Assembly (NCBI GenBank): GCA_907163345.1
Contig: CAJQUN010000021.1
Location: 5,704,001-5,768,000, forward strand
Origin: Haberlea rhodopensis
Taxonomy: Eukaryota; Streptophyta; Magnoliopsida; Lamiales; Gesneriaceae
DNA length: 64,000 bases
Reading direction: 5' to 3'
Positions 31,100 through 44,304 of the stretch are shown here, piece by piece (positions within the stretch are counted from its first letter, which is position 1; every line of letters begins with the position of its first letter). Below the pieces are notes generated by a model, which saw only the letters and a list, made by a program, of their open reading frames with translations, did no database searches and was not told where the DNA came from. Both the position numbers and the translations under genes were made by a program.

Positions 31100-32009
31100 G
31101 TTTAGCCTATCATTAGGCTCAAGGAGAAATAAATAGCAATTGAAACAACGAATAGATAAGGAGAAGAGAAACGTACACAAACTTTTCTTTTATTGCTGAA
31201 ATACCAAAGTAGTACAATACACAAAGTAAAGAGAGGATTTCTTAGGGGAGTTTTTTCTCGGGGTGTGTCCTCCGATGAAAGGAAATATACATATACATAG
31301 AAACGAGTGGACGCGAAATAAAATTACACGGATTTGAAATAAAAATAAAAACAGTAATAACAATAATTCCGAGTAGTGGATGCCACTGACAACTTTATCA
31401 AAGTTGCTTTATTAAAGTTTCGTGTCAGCTTTTGTTGGGCAATAATGCATGTCTTCTAGTAGCCAATTAAGACGCCTTATCATCATGTGATCATTTTGCC
31501 ACTTGATGAAGTAGTATCTGATTTCTTTACATTGTCTTTCAGGGTCTCTTTAAGAGTAAGAAAAATATCATCGATTGAAATATCGGCATATGTCCTTTGC
31601 TGGAAGAAGCCATGGAAGCATCTGGGTCATCAGACTGGTGAGATTTTAAATCATCTTCAAAACATGTTAATAGATCCTTTCTCATTTCTTCAAGATATAT
31701 TTCAATCATCTGATCTTTGGTAAAATGTTCTGACTTCATGAGAATTTTTCAAGAAATATGTTCAAAGGGAGAATTCTTCTTATGGGAGTCTGTCTGATAG
31801 AGTTGGGTTTGTTTTTCCATATGAGTTAAAGTATCAAATCCATGGATTAAATGAGTCTCGGGATCTTCTTTCAGCATTTTGTCCCAGAATTTTGAATAAG
31901 ATTGTCGTTTGAGACAAGGTATCATGGTATTTGTATAAGATACAATAGAAGACCATTTCCAGATCCAGGGAATGGAAAATTCAATAAAAAACATCAACGA
32001 AGCTATTCC
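31100..32009 (-). mobile_element. Endogenous pararetrovirus 2, distal (3') fragment
   Basis: Minus-strand continuation of the pararetrovirus at 41971-48055, cut off by the copia insertion at 32010. 31539-32004 encodes the end of the polyprotein. Below it, 31100-31470 resembles a caulimovirid intergenic region (AATAAA motifs and mixed promoter-like sequence on the minus strand). The insertion target ATTCC (32005-32009) is repeated at 41971-41975, which shows the two fragments were once contiguous. Confidence 0.7.
31539..32004 (-). pseudogene. Pararetrovirus 2 polyprotein C-terminal domain, distal part
   Basis: Two frames, 31997-31749 (FFIEFSIPWIWKWSSIV, then KFWDKMLKEDPETH) and 31739-31539 (FTKDQMIEIYLEEMRKDLL). 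The order and wording match a C-terminal domain I associate with plant endogenous florendovirus-like polyproteins, downstream of RNase H. A frameshift separates the two frames. Function of this domain is unknown. Confidence 0.6.
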
Positions 32010-33487
32010 TGTTGGGATATGCCATAAGACATGTCATTAGATGATTGTTTATGACATACAATGTATTATGATTTTATAAATGGCAAATCATTATTATATA
32101 TTATTTGAATATCTGTGCAATATGAATTGATATATAAGTTAATGTCCTTAGAATAATATTGTATTATTCTTAAAGATTGTCCCTAGTCAAGTATTATCAT
32201 AATTAAGGATAATGATAATACATTGAGACTAATATGTTTTGATTGATGAATTGTTCATGGATATGAGATATCAAATCAACACATGGGTACATGTTAGGAA
32301 CAATGTACTGGACAGACCCACCATGAGAATGCTACATGGATAGTTATATGAATGTCATAAGCAATTCTCATAGTGATAATAATGTATGTAATCCTTACGA
32401 CTTGAGATCATCAGAGATCCCAACATAAGGAGTTATGTATCTTGATATTGTCAAACGTTACCTGTAACAGGGTGAACTATAAAGGCAACTATTGGATACA
32501 CTACGAATTATGTAGAGGGATGTTGATTGATCAAGATAGGATTTGTCCCTCCTAAATAACAAGAGAAGTGTTTGGGCCCTTGATCAAGTAAGACTAAAAT
32601 GCATGGACGTGCTCGAATGAGTCGATATGTGATATTGAGCTTATTCGTTTATTCTAGTTCTACTTGGGGATCAAGAAATAGAGATTGAATATACGAGTAT
32701 GACTATTTCATTACTCGCGTTCAATCTTAAACACATGGACAAAGGGATTAAATTACATGGTTAATATTATCACAAGTTCTAAGGTTATGTCGAGTCAAAG
32801 ACATTCTTGTAATTTGGGTAGCCTTGATGTGTTGCTAGATACCGCTCATTGCTTGTGACGTAAAATGAGATTTTATGTCACTGCCAACATTACAAGATCC
32901 TATCGGGTCGCACAAAAGATTAAATCGATAAGGGGAATTAAATTCATTGGATGAATTAATTAATTAATTAAGAAGAGTCTTAATTACATGATTATAAGGA
33001 TTTAATTAAATCATGGGTTTGGGCCCATGAGGCTTTGTGAAAGCCTTTAATTAAATCATATATAATGATAACAAGGTGATTAATTGCGATTAATCATACA
33101 ATTCATAAAAATAACCTAGCCACAAAAGAGCTCCATTCGGCCGCCTCTTTCTCTCATCATACTCACGGCCGCCGTCGAGTCCTTGGGCGAAGAAATTGGT
33201 AGTCGTTGATCGGTTTTGAACCGGGAGTTCAGTTTTGGTTCAAGAATAAGTCTAGCAACTTGTTCTTGAACATCACTTCTTTGATTTGATCGTGTGGATA
33301 CCGTAGAGACGAAGGTGCAAATTTTCGTTTGTGACTCGTGGTGCTACTTCGTGGATTCTGCTCAAACACGCTACAAGGGTGAGACTCTTATTTTCTCTTT
33401 ATCCGATATGACCACTTCGTATAGATCCGTGATTCTAGTAATCCAAATTTTATTCTGTTGCGTTGTATGCTTGTTGGATTACTTACA
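32010..33487 (+). repeat. 5' LTR of the copia element at 32010
   Basis: 1478 bp, from TGTTGGGATATGCC to GATTACTTACA, directly followed by the primer site. A short ORF within it (33294-33596 and its 3' LTR match at 41777) has no recognisable product. Confidence 0.93.
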
Positions 33488-33504
33488 GTGGTATCAGAGC
33501 CGTG
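33488..33504 (+). other. Primer-binding site of the copia element at 32010
   Basis: GTGGTATCAGAGCCGTG immediately follows the 5' LTR and is complementary to initiator tRNA-Met. Confidence 0.9.
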
Positions 33505-34035
33505 TACAAAGCTCATATCGGATTTATGTGGTTAATTGTTTAATCATATTTAGATTTGTATTGCATGCTAATAAAACTGTATATAATCATATATGATATG
33601 AGTAAATCGAGTTTGTGTAATTATCGTAAAATTATATTTGATATAATTAAAGTTTATTGTATACGATACATGAAAGGCGCAAAATCGAGCCCAAAGCATG
33701 AGATGGTTCGGCCACCACCATCACAAATGACACACGGCTGCCACATGAGAGCTAGGGTTTTCGAACCCTTGGCTCGAGATGGTTTAGCCGTTGTGGCTAA
33801 TAATTGTGCATGGAAGTGTCGAAACAATGCTAAGGTTTTAAATTTTTTGGCTCGATTAGATGGTTGGCGGCTACCTCCACATGAGAGCTAGGGTTTTTCG
33901 AACCCCTTGCCTCGAGATGGTGGAGCCGCCACCGTCATAATTCGTGCATGGTTGGACCGTGGCTCGTGGCTAAGAATTTTGAACCATGTGGCTCGATGAA
34001 CATGAAAAGACGCGACGACGGCTAGGGTTTGGAAC
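33505..34035 (+). other. Untranslated leader of the copia element, first part, with internal direct repeats
   Basis: No convincing ORF. A repeated block starting CCACATGAGAGCTAGGGTT occurs at about 33740 and 33877 (period about 136 bp), each copy followed by TCGAACCC..CTCGAGATGG. A third, shorter copy (GCTAGGGTTTCGAACCC) is at about 35316, beyond the inserted solo LTR. Confidence 0.6.
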
Positions 34036-35274
34036 TGATAGGGTTGAATATTACGCGTTTTTATGCTATGATATGTAATGGTTTTCGTGTTGATTCTTGA
34101 ATTATTTTACGTTTTATGGTATATATTTCTATATTTCAGGAATCAATGTTGAAATTCATAAAAGGTGAAGAAATCAAGCTAAAATGATGAAAAAATGAAT
34201 AAAGTTGAAGAAAAGAGGAAAAAATCAGAATCCAAGACACATGTTGTTCCTTTCTCCTCAAATTACTATATGTTCGAGCCAGGTTTTGGAAATGTGGTCC
34301 ATATAAAAGTTGTATAACTTTCTCTTATCTTCGCATGGACAGCTGATTCATCAAATTCAGAGTTCGTATGAGAAAGTTACGGCCAAAATACGAAACTCGC
34401 CAGAAGCTGAAAAAGGCGAAGAAAACTTTCTGTGAAGCTCGATCTATCGAGCAAGCATTTCCGATCGATCGAGAAGGGCTGAAAAAGCCACAAAATTCTT
34501 ACTGGAAGGCTCGATCGATCGGCCACTTTGTCCGGATCGATCGGTCCGAGGAGTTTTCAAATAAATAACTTCCTTGTAGAGTTTGTATGCAAAAGGGAAG
34601 TCCATAATTCCTTCCTCTAAACATATGGACGAATTTTACAACCTAATATCAGATTTTAACCTAGGATTGATCACCTTTGAATGATGTTAGTATCGTAATT
34701 GAGATCGAGAGATGATTTTATGATACTGAATTAATAACTCATACCATGGATTTCAGACCGAGATCGAGAGATGACGTCAAATACATGCGTGATAGCCATA
34801 GATATCTAGTAATTGGAAGCTAGGAGTTTTCATGGATCTTATGCAACATTGAATTGTTAAATAAGTGAACGAGAGTTACTTATTGCAATTCGGTGTTAGG
34901 TTTAATATAGCTCGAGAGAGTGTATTAGATAAATTGGGAGAACTCGTCACCTTAGAAATATTTGAATATCCAATCGATAATTGTAGGGAATTGCATTGGT
35001 GAGCCAAAGTCTCGATAATCTTCTATAGTGGATTTTTCTCATTTATTTTTATTGACTTGGTTGGATTAGTAGTTTATTTTAATTAATTAGTTGTTAATTA
35101 TAAATTAATTATCGTAGGTTAAATATAGTTAAAAGAAATCTTACTTGGTAATTACTTGTTAGTCCCCGTGGGTTCGACAATCTGTATCTTCCTATCTATA
35201 CTAAAACTTAACACCGTGCACTTGCGGTCTAAAATCGCTAGATTGAAAATAATTGTTTAAAATAAAATCGATCA
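34036..35274 (+). mobile_element. Solo LTR nested in the copia leader
   Basis: 1239 bp, starting TGATAGGG and ending AATCGATCA, flanked by the 5-bp duplication GGAAC at 34031-34035 and 35275-35279. It aligns throughout with the solo LTR at 52433-53931, including the late block ACACCGTGCACTTGCGGTCT. It contains GATCGATC motifs at about 34440-34550. There is no internal region, consistent with LTR-LTR recombination. The family is probably Ty3/gypsy-like, but no coding evidence is present. Confidence 0.85.
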
Positions 35275-35279
35275 GGAAC

Positions 35280-36514
35280 CCTAGCGACGCCGCATGTGCT
35301 CGGACCGTGGCTTGGGCTAGGGTTTCGAACCCTATGCCCATGCATGGTCCAGCCGTGTGGTTAGATGGGTCGGACCCATTTGGTTCATGTTTTGAGTCAC
35401 ATTAAGTTTCGTGGCATGTGATGTCCCGAGCGTAAGATAATTTCATAAAATTTATTTTACAGTTTTATTGGGATTAAATTTTAAAATGTTTAGAATTTAA
35501 TTCATTAATTGTTATTGCATGTTATATGTGTTGTTTGAGCATGGTGCATGGTTATAGTCATTTAACCTATTAGATAGGATTTGTGAATGTTTGTAATTAT
35601 AATACGACCTGCGAGTCGTGCCTTCTCTATTTTTCTCAATATGTTATCCCTCCCCTACGTTCCACTCGAATGTGAATCGAGGAATTCTCTATATCTTGTA
35701 ATTGTTATATAGTATAAATTATTTTATTGATGGTGATCAATGAAGATGGAGCTTGATGCCGGGACGAGGAGGCCATTCACAATTTGGAGCCAAAGGAAGG
35801 TGCTTGTGAAGTAACCTTAGGTTGACTTTTAGGATTTTCTCATTGGCTTGAGAAAATCGCTAGTAGGGGCTATAACCATGTCACGTTTACTTTATGTTGA
35901 TGTATGAGATGCATGTATACTGTTTTATTTAATATTGATGCTTATATATATATGTAGATATGTATATATTCATATATGTACTGGACATATTTTCAATATT
36001 AATAAAATCATGAGATCAATAAATCCCTCTTATAATATTAAGTTTAAGATGCCTTCCAATTAAAAATACTCGTCAAGACTTCGATTGAACATGTGTGGGT
36101 TTGCCAAAGCAAAGTACCGTGACAATCTTAGTAAGGCGCGAAAGGATAAATGTGATATCCGTATTATTTTAAAATTTGGGTTCGACTTAACTAGCGTTAT
36201 CTCAATAGGATTGGGAACCTAGAGGCATGGGGTTGGATAATAATTCATTAGATGAATTTGAACAAAGCGTTGTTCGTCCAATCATCCAAGAATTACATGT
36301 GATGTAATTGACAAAGTGTTGTCTACCTAAATAACCGAGTCTTGGGCGATTAGCCAAAGCTAACTCAAGATTAAGTGAAATATGGATCTTGGCCCACTAT
36401 AGTTTTCGAGGGTTGATAATTTTAAACAAAATAGTGGGAGTGTCATTTAATATAAGACCATATTAAATGATTAAAATCATAAACCTATTTTGCATATTTA
36501 TATTGTAGATATCC
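35280..36514 (+). other. Untranslated leader of the copia element, second part
   Basis: About 1.2 kb of AT-rich leader without an ORF, ending at the gag start codon (36515). Confidence 0.6.
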
Positions 36515-37257
36515 ATGGCAACTATCAACGTCACAAGCACATTATCATTGCGATCGGTCCTTGAGAAGGACAAACTTAATGGGACAAATTTCCTAGACTG
36601 GTATAGGAATTTGAGGATTGTCCTCAAGCAAGAAAAGAAGCAATATGTCCTAGAGGAACCCTTACCTGCTGAGGAACCTCCCTTGACGGCTGCTAAAGCC
36701 GATAAAGATGCTTACAAGAAGCATCAAAATGACGCACTTGATGTTGGGTGCCTTATGCTTGCCACCATGAACTCTGAGCTTCAGAAGCAACATAAGGAAA
36801 TGGAGGCGTTTGATATGATCGAGCATCTAAAGCAACTGTACCAACAACAAGCAAGACAAGAGAGGTGTGACGTCTCTAAAGCGTTGTTCCAGTGTAGAAT
36901 GGTAGAAGGAAGTCTAGTTGGAACTAATGTACTCAAGATGATTGGGTATATTGAGAATCTGGAGAAGCTGGGTTTTTCTTTGGACCAAGAGTTGGCCACT
37001 GACGTGATCTTGCAATCGTTGCCTGAAAGCTTCAGTCAATTTGTCTTGAATTACAATATGATTGAAATTGAAAAGACTCTACCATAATTACTTGGCATGC
37101 TTAGAACTTTTGAAGCAAATAGCAAGAAGTCTAAGCCTAAAAATGTTCTTATTGTGAATAAGAGCAAATGAAAGACTAAAGCTAAGAGCTTCAAAAGAAC
37201 AAGAAGGTCCTTGTTAAGTCTAAGCCACATGCTTCTGCACTAAAGCCAAAGGGAGGG
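36515..37257 (+). pseudogene. gag: Gag of the copia element at 32010, interrupted
   Basis: 36515-37087 encodes a copia gag of the widespread TNT1-like plant type (LEKDKLNGTNFLDWYRNLRI, LATDVILQSLPESF). A TAA at 37085-37087 falls where related proteins continue with a Leu-rich segment. A further TGA near 37170 and a frameshift precede the zinc-knuckle frame. The knuckle, at about 37272, reads CFHYGETGHWKRNC, with Tyr in place of the second zinc-binding cysteine. This copy cannot make a normal gag. Confidence 0.85.
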
Positions 37258-40200
37258 GTGGCAAAGGAAGGAAACTGTTTCCATTACGGTGAGACCGGTC
37301 ATTGGAAAAGGAACTGCAAAGTATATCTGGAAGATCTTAAGAAGACAAAGGGAAGTGTGACTTCCACTTCAGGTATTTTTGTTATAGAAGTCAATTTATC
37401 TACTTCTTCATCATGGGTATTAGATACTGGATGTGGATCTCACATTTGTGTTAATGTGCAGGATCTTAAAAGGAGTAGAATATTGGCAAAAGGCGAAGTG
37501 GATCTCCGAGTTGGAAATGGAGCAAGAGTTGCTGCATTAGCTATAGGAGATTACCATTTATCTTTGCCTTCTGGTTTATCATTGATTTTGAAAGACTGTT
37601 ATTTTGTGCCGTCGATTACCAAAAACATTATTTCTATTTCTTGTTTGGACAAGCGTGGATTTTCATTTATGATAAAGGACAATTGTTGTTCTATTTATTC
37701 AAATGATATGTTTTATGCAAGTGCACAAATGATTAATGGTCTTTATATATTAAATCTAGATATGCCTGTCTATAACATTAATACTAAAAGGATTAAGAAT
37801 AATGATTCTAATCCAACTTATCTCTGGCATTTGTCGCTTGGGCCATATAAACGAGAATCGCATATCAAAACTTCATAAGGATGGAGTATTGGATTCATTT
37901 GATTTTGAATCATATGAAACATGTGAATCTTGTTTAATGGGCAAGATGACTAAAGCCCCATTCAAGGGACATGTTGAAAGGGCAAATGTTTTATTGGGAC
38001 TAATACATAGTGATGTATGTGGACCAATAAACACACATGCTAGAGGTGGTTTTCAATGCTTCGTTACATTTACTGATGACTTCAGTAGATATGGGTTTGT
38101 GTACCTAATGAAACATAAGCATGAAACCTTTGAAAAATTCAAAGATTTCAAGAATGAAGTACAAAACCAACTTGGCAAAAGTATCAAAATCATTCGATCA
38201 GATCGAGGAGGTGAATACTTAAGCCAAGAGTTTCATGACTGTCTAAAGGAGTGTGGGATAGTCCCACAACTCACTCCTCCGTATACTCCACAATGGAATG
38301 GTGTATCCGAGAGGAGAAATCGAACCTTGTTGGACATGGTTAGATCAATGATGAGTCATGCAGATCTTCCGATATCCTTTTGGGGACATGCTTTAGAAAC
38401 ATCAATATTTATACTGAACCGTGTTCCATCTAAATCAGTGGAAAATACAACATATGAGATATGGACTGGGAAGCGTCCTAGTATGTCTTTTATGAAGATT
38501 TGGGGTTGTGAGGCTTTCGTGAGACGTCACGTCTCTAACAAACTTGGACCCAAATCTGATAAGTGTTTATTTGTGGGGTATCCTAATGAAACGAAAGGAT
38601 ACTATTTCTATTATCCCACCGAGAACAAAGTGGTTGTTGCTCGGACTGGTGTCTTTCTTGAAAGAGAATTTATTTCTAGAAAAACCAGTGGGAGACAAAT
38701 AGAACTTAGTGAAGTTCAACCACAAGAAAACATTGAACATGATATTGAGATGGAAACAGAGCAGACACCGCAAGCTGTTGTGGATAAAGTGCCTGCTCAA
38801 GAGACACAAGCCCAGCGTAGGTATGTAAGAGAACACCGGGAGCCACAGAGATATGGATTTCTTGTGACTCAACAAGGTGACTTGCTACTTATTGATGAGG
38901 ATGAGCCGTCATCTTATCAACAAGCTATAATGGGCACTGATTCTGAGAAATGGCAAGAGGCCATGAAATCTGAGATGGAATCCATGTATGCAAACCAAGT
39001 ATGGACTTTGGTTGACCCGCCTGAAGGGGTGAGACCCATAGGGTGCAAATGGATTTTCAAGAAGAAGACCGACATGGATGGTAATGTACAAACCTATAAA
39101 GGTCGACTGGTTGCTAAAGGTTTCAAACAAATTCATGGTATTGACTATGATGAAACTTTTTCACCAGTTGCCATGGTTAAATCCATTAGGATCTTACTTG
39201 CAATAGCTGCATTTCATGATTATGAAATCTGGCAGATGGATGTCAAAACAGCTTTCCTTAATGGAAATCTGCTTGAGGATGTGTACATGACACAGCCCGA
39301 GGGTTTTGTCGATCCAAAGGATGCTGGAAAGATATGCAAGCTACAACGATCCATTTATGGATTGAAGCAAGCTTCTCGGAGTTGGAATCTTCGTTTTGAT
39401 GATGCAGTCAAAGAGTTTGGTTTCATAAAAAACGTAGATGAACCTTGTGTCTACAAGAAGGTCAGTGGGAGCATAATTATCTTCCTAATATTATATGTAG
39501 ATGACATGCTTCTAATTGGGAATGATATCCCTGCCTTTGTAAAGATTTGGCTAGGGAATTGCTTTTCTATGAAAGACTTGGGTGAATCCACCTATGTATT
39601 AGGAATCAAGATCTATAGAGATAGATCGAGAAGATTACTTGGCCTAAGTCAAAGTACATACATAGACAAAGTGCTAAAACGGTTTAGCATGCATGAATCT
39701 AAGAAAGGATTCGTGCCTATGACACATGGAATACATCTCTCGAAGGATCAGTGTCCTTCAACACCAGATGAGAGACAACGCATGAGTAAGATTCCATATG
39801 CATCAGCTATTGGATCTATCATGTATGCCATGATATGTACTCATCCCGATGTTTCGTATGCTTTGAGCATGACGAGCAGATATCAAGTTGATCCAGGTGA
39901 ATGTCACTGGATTGCAGTCAAGAACATCCTGAAGTACTTAAGAAGAACTAAGGATACATTCTTGATTTATGGAGGTGAGGAAGAGCTCAATGTAATTGGT
40001 TACACTGATGCAAGTTTCCAAACCGACAAAGATGATTTTCGATCGCAATCAGGATATGTGTATTGCCTAAATGGAGGTGCTGTGAGCTGGAAGAGTTCAA
40101 AGCAAGAGACAGTAGTCGATTCTACAACGGAAGCTGAGTACATTGCTGCCACAGATGCAGCAAAGGAAGCTGTTTGGATCAGGAAGTTCATTTCTGAACT

Positions 40201-40477
40201 TGGAGTGGTGCCTAGCATTAAAGATCCGATAGAACTCTATTGTGACAACAATGGAGCGATCGCATTGGCTAAGGAACCTAGATCTCACCAAATATCCAAG
40301 CACATACTTCGGCGCTTTCATTTCATTCAAGAAATCGTTGAAACGGGAGATGTTAAAATATGCAAAGTACCAACAGATGATAATGTATCTGACCCATTGA
40401 CGAAGCCACTGTCACTGCAGAAGCATGATCGTCATACTAGATCTCTAGGCATTAGGTATATGTCTGATTGGTCTTAG
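37258..40477 (+). pseudogene. pol: Pol of the copia element at 32010, one frameshift
   Basis: 37258-37878 carries the knuckle remnant, the protease (WVLDTGCGSHI) and the start of the pre-integrase region. 37802-40477 carries integrase (CESCLMGK, HSDVCGPI, DDFSRYGF, WNGVSERRNRTL), RT (YVDDMLLIG at about 39493-39519) and RNase H (GYTDASFQTD, YCDNNGAIAL, HFIQEIVETGD). The two frames overlap out of phase in the WHLSLG../..RLGHIN region at about 37840, consistent with a single-base indel in the integrase zinc domain. Apart from that, the frame from 37802 is open for 891 codons. Confidence 0.88.
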
Positions 40478-40492
40478 TGCAAGTGGGAGATT

Positions 40493-41970
40493 TGTTGGGA
40501 TATGCCCTAAGACATGTCATTAGATGATTGTTTATGACATACAATGTATTATGATTTTATAAATGGCAAATCATTATTATATATTATTCGAATATCTGTG
40601 CAATATGAATTGATATATAAGTTAATGTCCTTAGAATAATATTGTATTATTCTTAAAGATTGTCCCTAGTCAAGTATTATCATAATTAAGGATAATGATA
40701 ATACATTGAGACTAGTATGTTTTGATTGATGAATTGTTCATGGATATGAGATATCAAATCAACACCTGGGTACATGTTAGAGAACAATGTACTGGACAGA
40801 CCCACCATGAGAATGCTACATGGATAGTTATATGAATGTCATAAGCAATTCTCATAGTGATAATAATGTATGTAATCCTTACGACTTGAGATCATCAGAG
40901 ATCCCAACATAAGGAGTTATGTATCTTGATATTGTCAATCGTTACCTGTAAGAGGGTGAACTATAAAGGCAACTATTGGATACACTACGAATTATGTAGA
41001 GGGATGTTGATTGGTCAAGATAGGATTTGTCCCTCCTATATAACATGAGAAGTGTTTGGGCCCTTGATCAATTAAGACTAAAATGCATGGCCGTGCTCGA
41101 ATGAGTCGATATGTGATATTGAGCTTATTCGTTTATTCTAGTTCTACTTGGGGATCAAGAAATAGAGATTGAATATACGAGTGTGACTATTCCATGACTC
41201 GTGTTCAATCTTAAACACATGGACAAAGGGATTAAATTACATGGTTAATATTATCACAAGTTCTAAGGTTATGTCGAGTCAAAGACATTCTTGTAATTTG
41301 GGTAGCCTTGATGTGTTGCAAGATACCGTTCATTGCTTGTGACGTAAAATGAGATTTTATGTCACTGCCAACATTACAAGATCCTATCGGGTCGTACAAA
41401 AGATTAAATCGATAAGGGAATTAAATTCATTGGATGAATTAATTAATTAATTAAGAAGAGTCTTAATTACATGATTATAAGGATTTAATTAAATCATGGG
41501 TTTGGGCCCATAAGGCTTTGTGAAAGCCTTTAATTAAATCATATATAATGATAACAAGGTGATTAATTGTGATTAATCATACAATTCATAAAAATAACCT
41601 AGCCACAAAAGAGCTCCATTCGGCCGCCTCTTTCTCTCATCATACTCACGGTCGCCGTCGAGTCCTTGGGTGAAGAAATTGGTAGTCGTTGATCGGTTTT
41701 GAACCGGGAGTTCAGTTTTGGTTCAAGAATAAGTCTAGCAACTTGTTCTTGAACATCCCTTCTTCGATTTGATCGTGTGGATACCGTAGAGACGAATGTG
41801 CAAATTTTCGTTTGTGACTCGTGGTGCTACTTCGTGGATTCTGCTCAAACACACTACAAGGGTGAGACTCTTATTTTCTCTTTATCCGATATGACCACTT
41901 TGTTTAGATCCACGGTTCTAGTAATCCAAATTTTATTCCGCTGCGTTGTATGCTTGTTGGATTACTTACA
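40493..41970 (+). repeat. 3' LTR of the copia element at 32010
   Basis: 1478 bp, matching the 5' LTR end to end, preceded by the polypurine tract and followed by the target duplicate ATTCC. Confidence 0.93.
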
Positions 41971-41976
41971 ATTCCT

Positions 41977-42600
41977 TCATTCAAGAATTCTGTTGTTGTA
42001 ATTTATGGATTTGTGGAGATAAATCCACCCAAGCATCATAATGCTTTTTGAAAGTGTCAGGCAAAATTTTTGTGGTTGTACCATAAGAGATCCACAAGTG
42101 TACAAACCAATTTGGTATATCATGTATATAGACTTCAGCACAAATTTTGAGAAACCAATAATGTTTCTTTCGTTCATTCTCATGTAAGATAACTTTGCTA
42201 AAAGCATCAATATAATCCCAATAATTATATTTTATTAAATTATTATTTTGAAAAGTAAATTATTTTTCTCGAAATGGAGATAAACCCCATTCGTCAGCAG
42301 TAAAGAGCTTTTTTCATAATAAGCTTACTAAAATTATAATTCTCTCTCAGTTTCTTTCTGATTATTTGTGAAGTTTGTATTTCACACGAGTGTTTACTCA
42401 GTAATAATGCTTCATAGTATGCCCGGGGTTTATAAGTCCCATGAGTAAATGAGTTAGTATTCATATACCTCTGCATTAAAGTCCATGGGTCCATTTCCGA
42501 TTTTAAGTTTTATGTTCAATTAGAAATATAATTTCTTGGGTATCATTCAAAAGATAATTGAGAGGAGTATCTTCCTCGTCATTAGCAACAATCTTTGCAG
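41977..42600 (-). pseudogene. Pararetrovirus 2 polyprotein C-terminal domain, proximal part
   Basis: Fragments at 42494-42294 (MDPWTLMQRYMNTNSFTHG, KPRAYYEALL) and 42210-41977 (NIIGFSKFVLKSIYMIYQIG in a shifted frame) match the first part of the same C-terminal domain whose end lies at 32004-31539. The tract 42601-42805 is a degenerate junction to RNase H. Confidence 0.55.
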
Positions 42601-42805
42601 TTGAGAGCTTGATTGAGAGCCATCCTTCTGTCTTTTAAATTCAAGAAATTCTTGATAGAGGGTCATTAGACTCACGAGATAGATCTTTTGATATTACCTT
42701 TGTTTACCATGTTGTGCCAGGATATGTCCTGATGGCGTACCTCTGCATCATCTTCCTCTATAAGAGAAAGTTCCTCGTGGAAAGGAAGACATTCCTGCAA
42801 GAGAA

Positions 42806-44304
42806 TTAATTATCAAGATATTCTCGAGTTAAAAAATCTAGAAGATTATTATCCTCACCCTTTTTATAAATTATGTCAAAATCAAAAGGAGCTAAATGAG
42901 CTTGCCATCGTACAAACATTTGTTTAGATACATCATGCTTAAAATCTTTAGTGAACATAAATTTAGCTGATTTACAATCAGTTTTTATGATAAACTTTTG
43001 GTTATATAAATCATCTTGGAATTTTAATATACACTTAATCATAGCAAGTATTTCTTTTGCAATAGTAGCATAATTCTTCTGACTAGGATTCCATTTTCCT
43101 GAATAAAATCTTACAAGATATTCTTGTTTAGTAGTAGGATCTACTTGTTTTAAAATACCTCCAAAACCTATATCAGAGGCATCTATTTCAACTATTTTAT
43201 CCCAATTTGGATTTGCTAGCATTAAGCAAGGAAGATGTTTTACTGTATCTTTTATTTTCTTAACAACATTAGTATGTTTATCTGTCGAGGGTTGAGGATT
43301 CTTTTTTAATCTTTCATATAAGATAGAAGATTCTTGATTAAGATATTTATAATAAGGAGATATATAATTAAGGCTTCCTAAAAATCTTTGTAATCGAGTT
43401 TTATCAGTAATTTGATTAGGAAATTTAGAAGCAAACTCTATACTCCTATTTATAGGAATTAAATGGCCTTTACTTATATTATGATCTAAAAATCTTATTT
43501 CTGTTTGAAATAAATTCATTTTGATTTTGAGATAACTAATCCATTATGGATAACAATCTTTTTAAAGATATCTAAATGTTTAAAATGTGTTTCAATAGTT
43601 TTTGAAAATACTAGAATATCATCAATATAAACAATAATAAAATCACTATAAGGAATAAAGATATCATTCATGATTTGTTGAAATTCAGATTGAGCATTTT
43701 AAGTCAAAAGGCATAACATTCCATTCATAATGTCCTATAGGAACATTAAAAGCAGTTTTATATCTATCAGATTTATTAATCTGAATTTGTCAATATCCTG
43801 ATTTTAAATAAATTTGGAAAAGATAACTGAATCATATACTCTATCTAATAAATCTTTTTAAATTAGGAATAGGATGCCTAATCCATTTTAAAACCTTATT
43901 AAGAGGTTTATAATTTATAACCAATCTTGGAAAACCCCTTTCAATTTCACTATGTTTATTGACATAAAAAACAGTACAAGACCAGAGAGAATTAGAAGGT
44001 TGATTAATTGTTTTTGTAATAAAGAATCAATTTCTTTTTTGCATAATTCTAAATATTCAGAGTTCATTTGACAAGGCCGTGCTTTAGTCGGTATATTTTT
44101 TTCATTAAAATTTTCCTCATAGGGAAGAGAAACAATATGTTTCTTTCTATTGCAAAAGGCATTTGGATGATCACTACAAATTTCTATTGAATGAGTTATA
44201 AATTGAATTTTTTCCCTCAATTTAGGATTTTTTAATTTATCATCAATTGTTATAAAATTGACTTTATTTTTCAAAAATTGTAACTGATTAGTTTTTCTAG
44301 TCAT
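42806..44304 (-). pseudogene. Pararetrovirus 2 reverse transcriptase and RNase H, broken
   Basis: 44304-43915 covers the N-terminal RT region. The active site VYIDD is readable at about 43623-43609 in another frame. 43519-42806 is an open 237-codon stretch with the RT thumb (QTEIRFLDHNI, LQRFLGSLNYISPYYK) and RNase H (KIVEIDASDIGFGGIL, KNYATIAKEILAMI, IIKTDCKSAKFMF, then NNLLDFLTRE). The D-E-D triad of RNase H is intact in this piece, but frameshifts around 43520-43915 prevent a continuous polyprotein. Confidence 0.8.

Larger units (their letters stand above)
32010..41970 (+). mobile_element. Ty1/copia retrotransposon inserted in pararetrovirus 2
   Basis: Identically sized LTRs of 1478 bp (32010-33487 and 40493-41970) start TGTTGGGATATGCC and end GATTACTTACA. 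Target duplication ATTCC is at 32005-32009 and 41971-41975. A primer site follows the 5' LTR, and a polypurine tract AAGTGGGAGATT (40481-40492) precedes the 3' LTR. Gag and pol are present with PR-IN-RT-RH order, but gag has stops and there are frameshifts. By eye the LTRs differ at roughly 30-35 sites. The long leader holds a separate solo LTR. Confidence 0.93.

Noticed and set aside
33294..33596. 100-codon ORF at the end of the copia 5' LTR, repeated in part at 41777
   Set aside because: Lies in LTR sequence, changes length between the two LTRs and has no domain.
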